Assembly (NCBI GenBank): GCA_003427395.1 | Contig: BFEA01000227.1 | Coordinates: forward strand, 153,407 to 174,370 | From: Chara braunii | Taxonomy: Eukaryota > Streptophyta > Charophyceae > Charales > Characeae | Direction: 5' to 3' | Length of the DNA: 20,964 nucleotides | Shown: positions 17,945 to 20,964 of the stretch, in pieces | Layout: each line of letters starts with the position of its first letter | Position numbering within the stretch: position 1 is the stretch's first letter | Translations under genes and position numbers: made by a program | The notes under the pieces: model-generated | Told to the model about the DNA's origin: nothing | What the model saw: only the letters and a program-made list of their open reading frames with translations | The model's database searches: none

Positions 17945-18106
17945 CAGTGGCCCTAAGGGCCTCTACTCACCACATGCAGAAAACACAAAACATATGGTGG
18001 CGCATTATTCCACATTCTAGCAGAAGATTCATTCTAATTCTGCACATTTACAGTGGCCCTGAGGGCCTCTACTCACCACATGCACAAAATACAGAACATA
18101 TGGCGG
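17945..18106. repeat. Two 56-bp direct repeats with a GGCCCT-N-AGGGCC core
   Basis: 17945-18000 and 18051-18106 differ at 5 of 56 positions. Each contains CAGTGGCCCT-N-AGGGCC, then TCTACTCACCACATGCA and ACATATGG. GGCCCT/AGGGCC forms a 6-bp dyad with a 1-nt centre in both. The second copy is preceded by TTA. The first begins 13 bp after the last recognisable integrase codon, so it marks or lies near an insertion point in the gypsy element. Confidence 0.85.
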
Positions 18107-18724
18107 CTAAGGCTTGGATCCCACTGGGAGGCGGCGTGGAAAGGCTTTGGCCACAAAAATCGGCCGACCGTGTTTGGAAAGAAGTTTCCGCGTTTTGTTG
18201 GGACCCCACCGCAACCCTGGACTTTCGGGACTGGAAACTCTTTTCCATGCCCGATTAGGAAATACGGCCAGGGTGTTCCCCGAAAAGGCAAGTAGGATCG
18301 GGGATGTGGTCCAGGCCCTTCTGTCGGCATGCACCAGGACATGTCCGTGTGTGGCCGTGCGCAACCGCGTGTGGCACACGCCACACAGGTACCGCATACA
18401 TCACAACGGGGTGGCCTGGTCCGCACGCCGCCGGGGCCTTCCGTGGCCGGAAATGACCGTTGGGAATATCGGCGGGTGTCCCACTCCATCGCCCCCAAAC
18501 ACTCGCCCGCCCCCCCTAGTGGCTATTGGAGAACTCTGTTCCCCGACGCGGTCCTTCCAGAGTGAGCGTGCATGCACGGAACACTGACGGGAAGCCATAG
18601 CCGGCGAATGTGGTGGAGGGGTTGCCGAGGAATAGGGGTTGTGGAAGGTGTTGCTATCGTCACGCGTTCCGCAGAGGTGGTGTGCAAGGGCCGACGCTTT
18701 GTGCAAAACAGTGACATTGTGGCC
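18107..18724. other. GC-rich leader before the PIF/Harbinger transposase
   Basis: Several overlapping open frames exist on both strands because of high GC (for example 18114-18587 +), but none resembles a known protein. A 7-bp stem GTGTGGC-ACAC-GCCACAC lies near 18369. This may be the 5' untranslated or first-ORF region of the Harbinger element. No Myb-like ORF was recognised. Confidence 0.4.
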
Positions 18725-20163
18725 ATGTCTCCATCGGATGTGCCTACTGCGGATGAGGAGTGGGAGGACATGATGTTCATGCTCGTTCTCCTCATGACCC
18801 AGTGGGTGAATAGGCGCAAAGCTGAGGCCATGGCCATTCTTGAAGCAGTCGCCATCACCCTGTTCATGTTCCAGGATGTGTCGGGGGCGCTGACGATGCT
18901 TGCAGGGGGGGTGGTTCACGACATGGCCTTGAGCTTCTTCGCAACACAGGAGTTGGGAAGACACATGAACTGTCGGAGAAGGCGGGTGTGGATGCTGGAG
19001 CGCAGCGGAGTTCTGTAGAAGGACCTGCAAAGGGTGGGTGCGGAGCACGACAAGGTGTTCGTGCGGTTTTGCAGATTACCAAGACCTCTGTTTTTGCAAG
19101 TTCTCCATCGCATCACCCCTCATATCCAGCGCTCACCTACCAACTTTCGGTTGCCTCTACCGGCCGGACAGAAGTTCGCTTGCGCACTGATCCGATGGGC
19201 GGCGGGAGGGTACACCGGCAATTGTCCCACAGTTTGGGTATGGGCCTTGCCAGTGCGGTGAGAAGCAACGAGGACGTCGCAGATGCTATCCTCCACGAGT
19301 ACGGGCACCTGCTCCAATTCCCCACAGGAAGGCGTTTGGAAGAGGTCCAGAACGCTTTCGAGGCGAAGGGGTTTCCCGGATGTGTGGGGGCCATCGACTG
19401 CACAAACGTGTACATTGACAAGCCGAAGGGCACGCGGTCAGAGTGCTACTATCATCACACTGAAGACTTCTCTGTCGTCACCTAGGTGGTGTGTGATAGC
19501 GAGTGCAGAATTGTCAGCGTGTATGTCGGTTGCCCTGGTTCCGTGCACGACTCTCGTGTGTTGCGTATGTCACCGCTGTACCACAACACCATGGCAGGCA
19601 GAGGTGTGTTATGCGAAGGTGGAACTATCCTGCACGACGGGACACACGTGGGTCGTTACCTGCTTGGAGATGCCGGTTACCCCATTCTCCCGTGGATCGT
19701 GACACCTATGGGAAGATTCGCCTGATTTGATGCAGATCGCACTTACGACGGATGTCACTCAGCGGTGAGATCCTGTATAGAGCGGACATTCGGACGTTTG
19801 AAGACCGTGTGGAGGAATTTCATCCGCACTCAGATCACGAATTTGGAGACGCTGCGCAAGGAATTCATGGCTGTGTGCATACTACACAACCTCATGATTG
19901 AGCACAGGGTGGAGATCGACCCGGAGCTGTTGAACCACAGTACCGACAGCAAGGGTGACGGGCAGCTACGCAACCCACGTCGACGCCGGTACCGCAACCG
20001 TCGATTTCCACGTCACCTTCCTGATCTGAACATCGAAGCCGTGCTGGAGATTGATCCGACTTACGGCTCCGACCTCGGCGCGAGGGTCAGGGCTGCCTTG
20101 ATCGGACATGTGGCCCATCATGTGGATGTTCATGGTGCGCCGCCACCATGTCCGTGGAGATAG
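18725..20163 (+). pseudogene. PIF/Harbinger-superfamily transposase (DDE_Tnp_4), decayed
   Basis: ATG 18725 (MSPSDVPTADEEWEDMMF) starts a frame that runs through an N-terminal helical region, a TAG at 19016-19018, and GYTGNC. A frameshift lies near 19217-19240. The second frame continues with LGMGLASAVRSNEDVADAIL, GCVGAIDCTNVYIDKP (Asp codon 19396), TAG 19483-19485, GCPGSVHDSRVLRMS, LLGDAGYPILPWIVTP (Asp 19669), TGA 19723-19725 and SCIERTFGRLKTVWRNF (Glu 19780), and ends at the stop 20161-20163. The three acidic residues of the DDE endonuclease are present, but the gene cannot make the enzyme in one piece. A short deletion before the TGA is likely, because the stretch between TP and FDADRT is shorter than I recall for the family. 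TAG 19016 and TAG 19483 fit Trp and Gln codons changed by single transitions. The start may lie upstream (ATG 18572). Terminal inverted repeats were not found. Confidence 0.9.
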
Positions 20164-20175
20164 CGCAATTGGCGA

Positions 20176-20207
<32 letters not shown>

Positions 20208-20208
20208 C
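20176..20208. repeat. (TG)n followed by (GC)4 microsatellite
   Basis: About 13 TG dinucleotides run directly into GCGCGCGC. An alternating purine-pyrimidine tract such as this can adopt Z-DNA. Confidence 0.95.
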
Positions 20209-20265
20209 ACAGCTGTTGCACCGAGCACAAGTACTGTTTTTTTTCTTTTCTTTCGGAAGGACTTG

Positions 20266-20267
<2 letters not shown>

Positions 20268-20346
<79 letters not shown>
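20268..20346. repeat. (CT)n microsatellite
   Basis: About 39 CT units with one CTTT interruption near 20333. The open frames here (Ser-Leu or Arg-Glu repeats) are artefacts of the dinucleotide repeat. Confidence 0.97.
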
Positions 20347-20458
20347 ACGATTTGTAGCATTCTAGGACTATTATCCATCTCTCTTTCTCTCTATCCAGAT
20401 TGGTCGGTTGCTCGCTTTCCCGTCTGTGAACGTCGTCACTTCACATGTCATAGCAGGG

Positions 20459-20474
20459 TTTTTTTTTTTTTTTT
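20459..20474. repeat. T16 homopolymer
   Basis: Sixteen consecutive Ts. It could be a simple repeat or the poly(A) trace of a minus-strand retroposon. No retroposon body was recognised beside it. Confidence 0.9.
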
Positions 20475-20586
20475 AACGACTCCGCAATATCTGCGTTCAT
20501 CGTGAACGTCAATTGTTTTATCATTCGATAGACAATATCATTGTTTGGTCAATTGTCACTTCGTCACATTGTCACACTCATTGTTT

Positions 20587-20656
20587 GATTGTTTGATTGA
20601 TTGATCAATTGACTGATTGATTGAATGATTGCTTTGTGAGGGTGTCACTGTCTTAC

Positions 20657-20690
<34 letters not shown>

Positions 20691-20697
20691 ATTGGTT
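20587..20697. repeat. Imperfect (GATT)n tetranucleotide repeat
   Basis: Two GATT/TTGA-rich runs (about 20587-20631 and 20658-20694) are separated by a short non-repeat stretch. Confidence 0.9.
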
Positions 20698-20964
20698 TAT
20701 CCTTTTACGGCTCACCGAACAATTCATTGAAGGATCTTTTGGTAGACTGAGTGGGGGAACCTTCGATATCTCCCCACCCGTTACTGCATCGGTTTCTCAT
20801 ATGCATATATATATCAGAGTAGACTATCACCATCACGCATATATATATATATTTATATATCCTCAAATAGAACTGCCCGGTAAACCGTAGGCAGAGAGGG
20901 AGAAGAGGACAACAAACGAGGGGCTGTGACAAACTGTTTCGTCGGAGTTTCACCGACTCATCAG
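20698..20964. other. AT-repeat-bearing end of window without a gene
   Basis: Two short AT tracts (TATATATATA near 20806-20815, and 20840-20862) and no supported ORF. Confidence 0.5.

Noticed and set aside
18114-18587. 157-codon + frame upstream of the transposase, and long minus frames to 19048
   Set aside because: GC-rich shadow frames on both strands. The minus frames are antisense to the transposase.
20108-20505. Ser-Leu and Arg-Glu repeat proteins
   Set aside because: Direct translations of the CT microsatellite.

Overview
The window looks like intergenic, transposon-rich nuclear DNA from a eukaryote, most likely of plant lineage. A streptophyte alga such as Chara is my guess, from memory of its repeat types, and the sequence does not prove it. 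The reasons are decayed coding regions from at least four transposon classes, long tandem arrays and microsatellites, a candidate intron with a canonical donor and a pyrimidine-rich acceptor, assembly Ns, and no bacterial gene organisation. I see no intact host gene, rRNA, tRNA or CRISPR.

Left part (1-8.9 kb): a 276-bp satellite (1-1010) and a 151-bp tandem repeat (1216-1556) are followed by a long decayed reading frame (1728-4636) of the DUF7869 transposase-like family (motifs DGMDQ, ADNCxxENKN, GHTHxDxD). It may be spliced to an unrecognised 150-residue C-terminal module (4984-5433), whose tail is repeated in 5757-5961. A second, 5'-truncated DUF7869 frame lies at 7517-8896. Ten copies of a palindrome, GGAT-N2/3-ATCC, are scattered over 1.28-7.39 kb, and I found none elsewhere in the window. 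This is the most unusual feature.

Middle (8.9-12.9 kb): no recognisable gene. Two related repeat blocks (10163-10787 and about 11850-12922) share a 166-bp unit and a 309-bp tail. The second contains an expanded array of about eight 70-bp units built on a second palindrome, TTATAG-NN-CTATAA. Between the blocks lies a roughly 28-bp minisatellite with its own palindromic core.

Right part (12.9-21 kb): 5' part of a LINE-like element with a gag-like ORF1 (13098-14455); an LTR candidate flanked by a polypurine tract and a tRNA-iMet-type primer-binding site (14839-15734); a decayed minus-strand Ty3/gypsy integrase C-terminus plus chromodomain (17931-17022); two 56-bp repeats; a decayed PIF/Harbinger transposase with its DDE residues present (18725-20163); then TG, CT, T, GATT and AT simple repeats.

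The genes do not form a pathway. They are a layered set of mobile elements, each broken by stops or frameshifts. Many of the stops can be explained as C-to-T or G-to-A changes in Arg, Gln or Trp codons.
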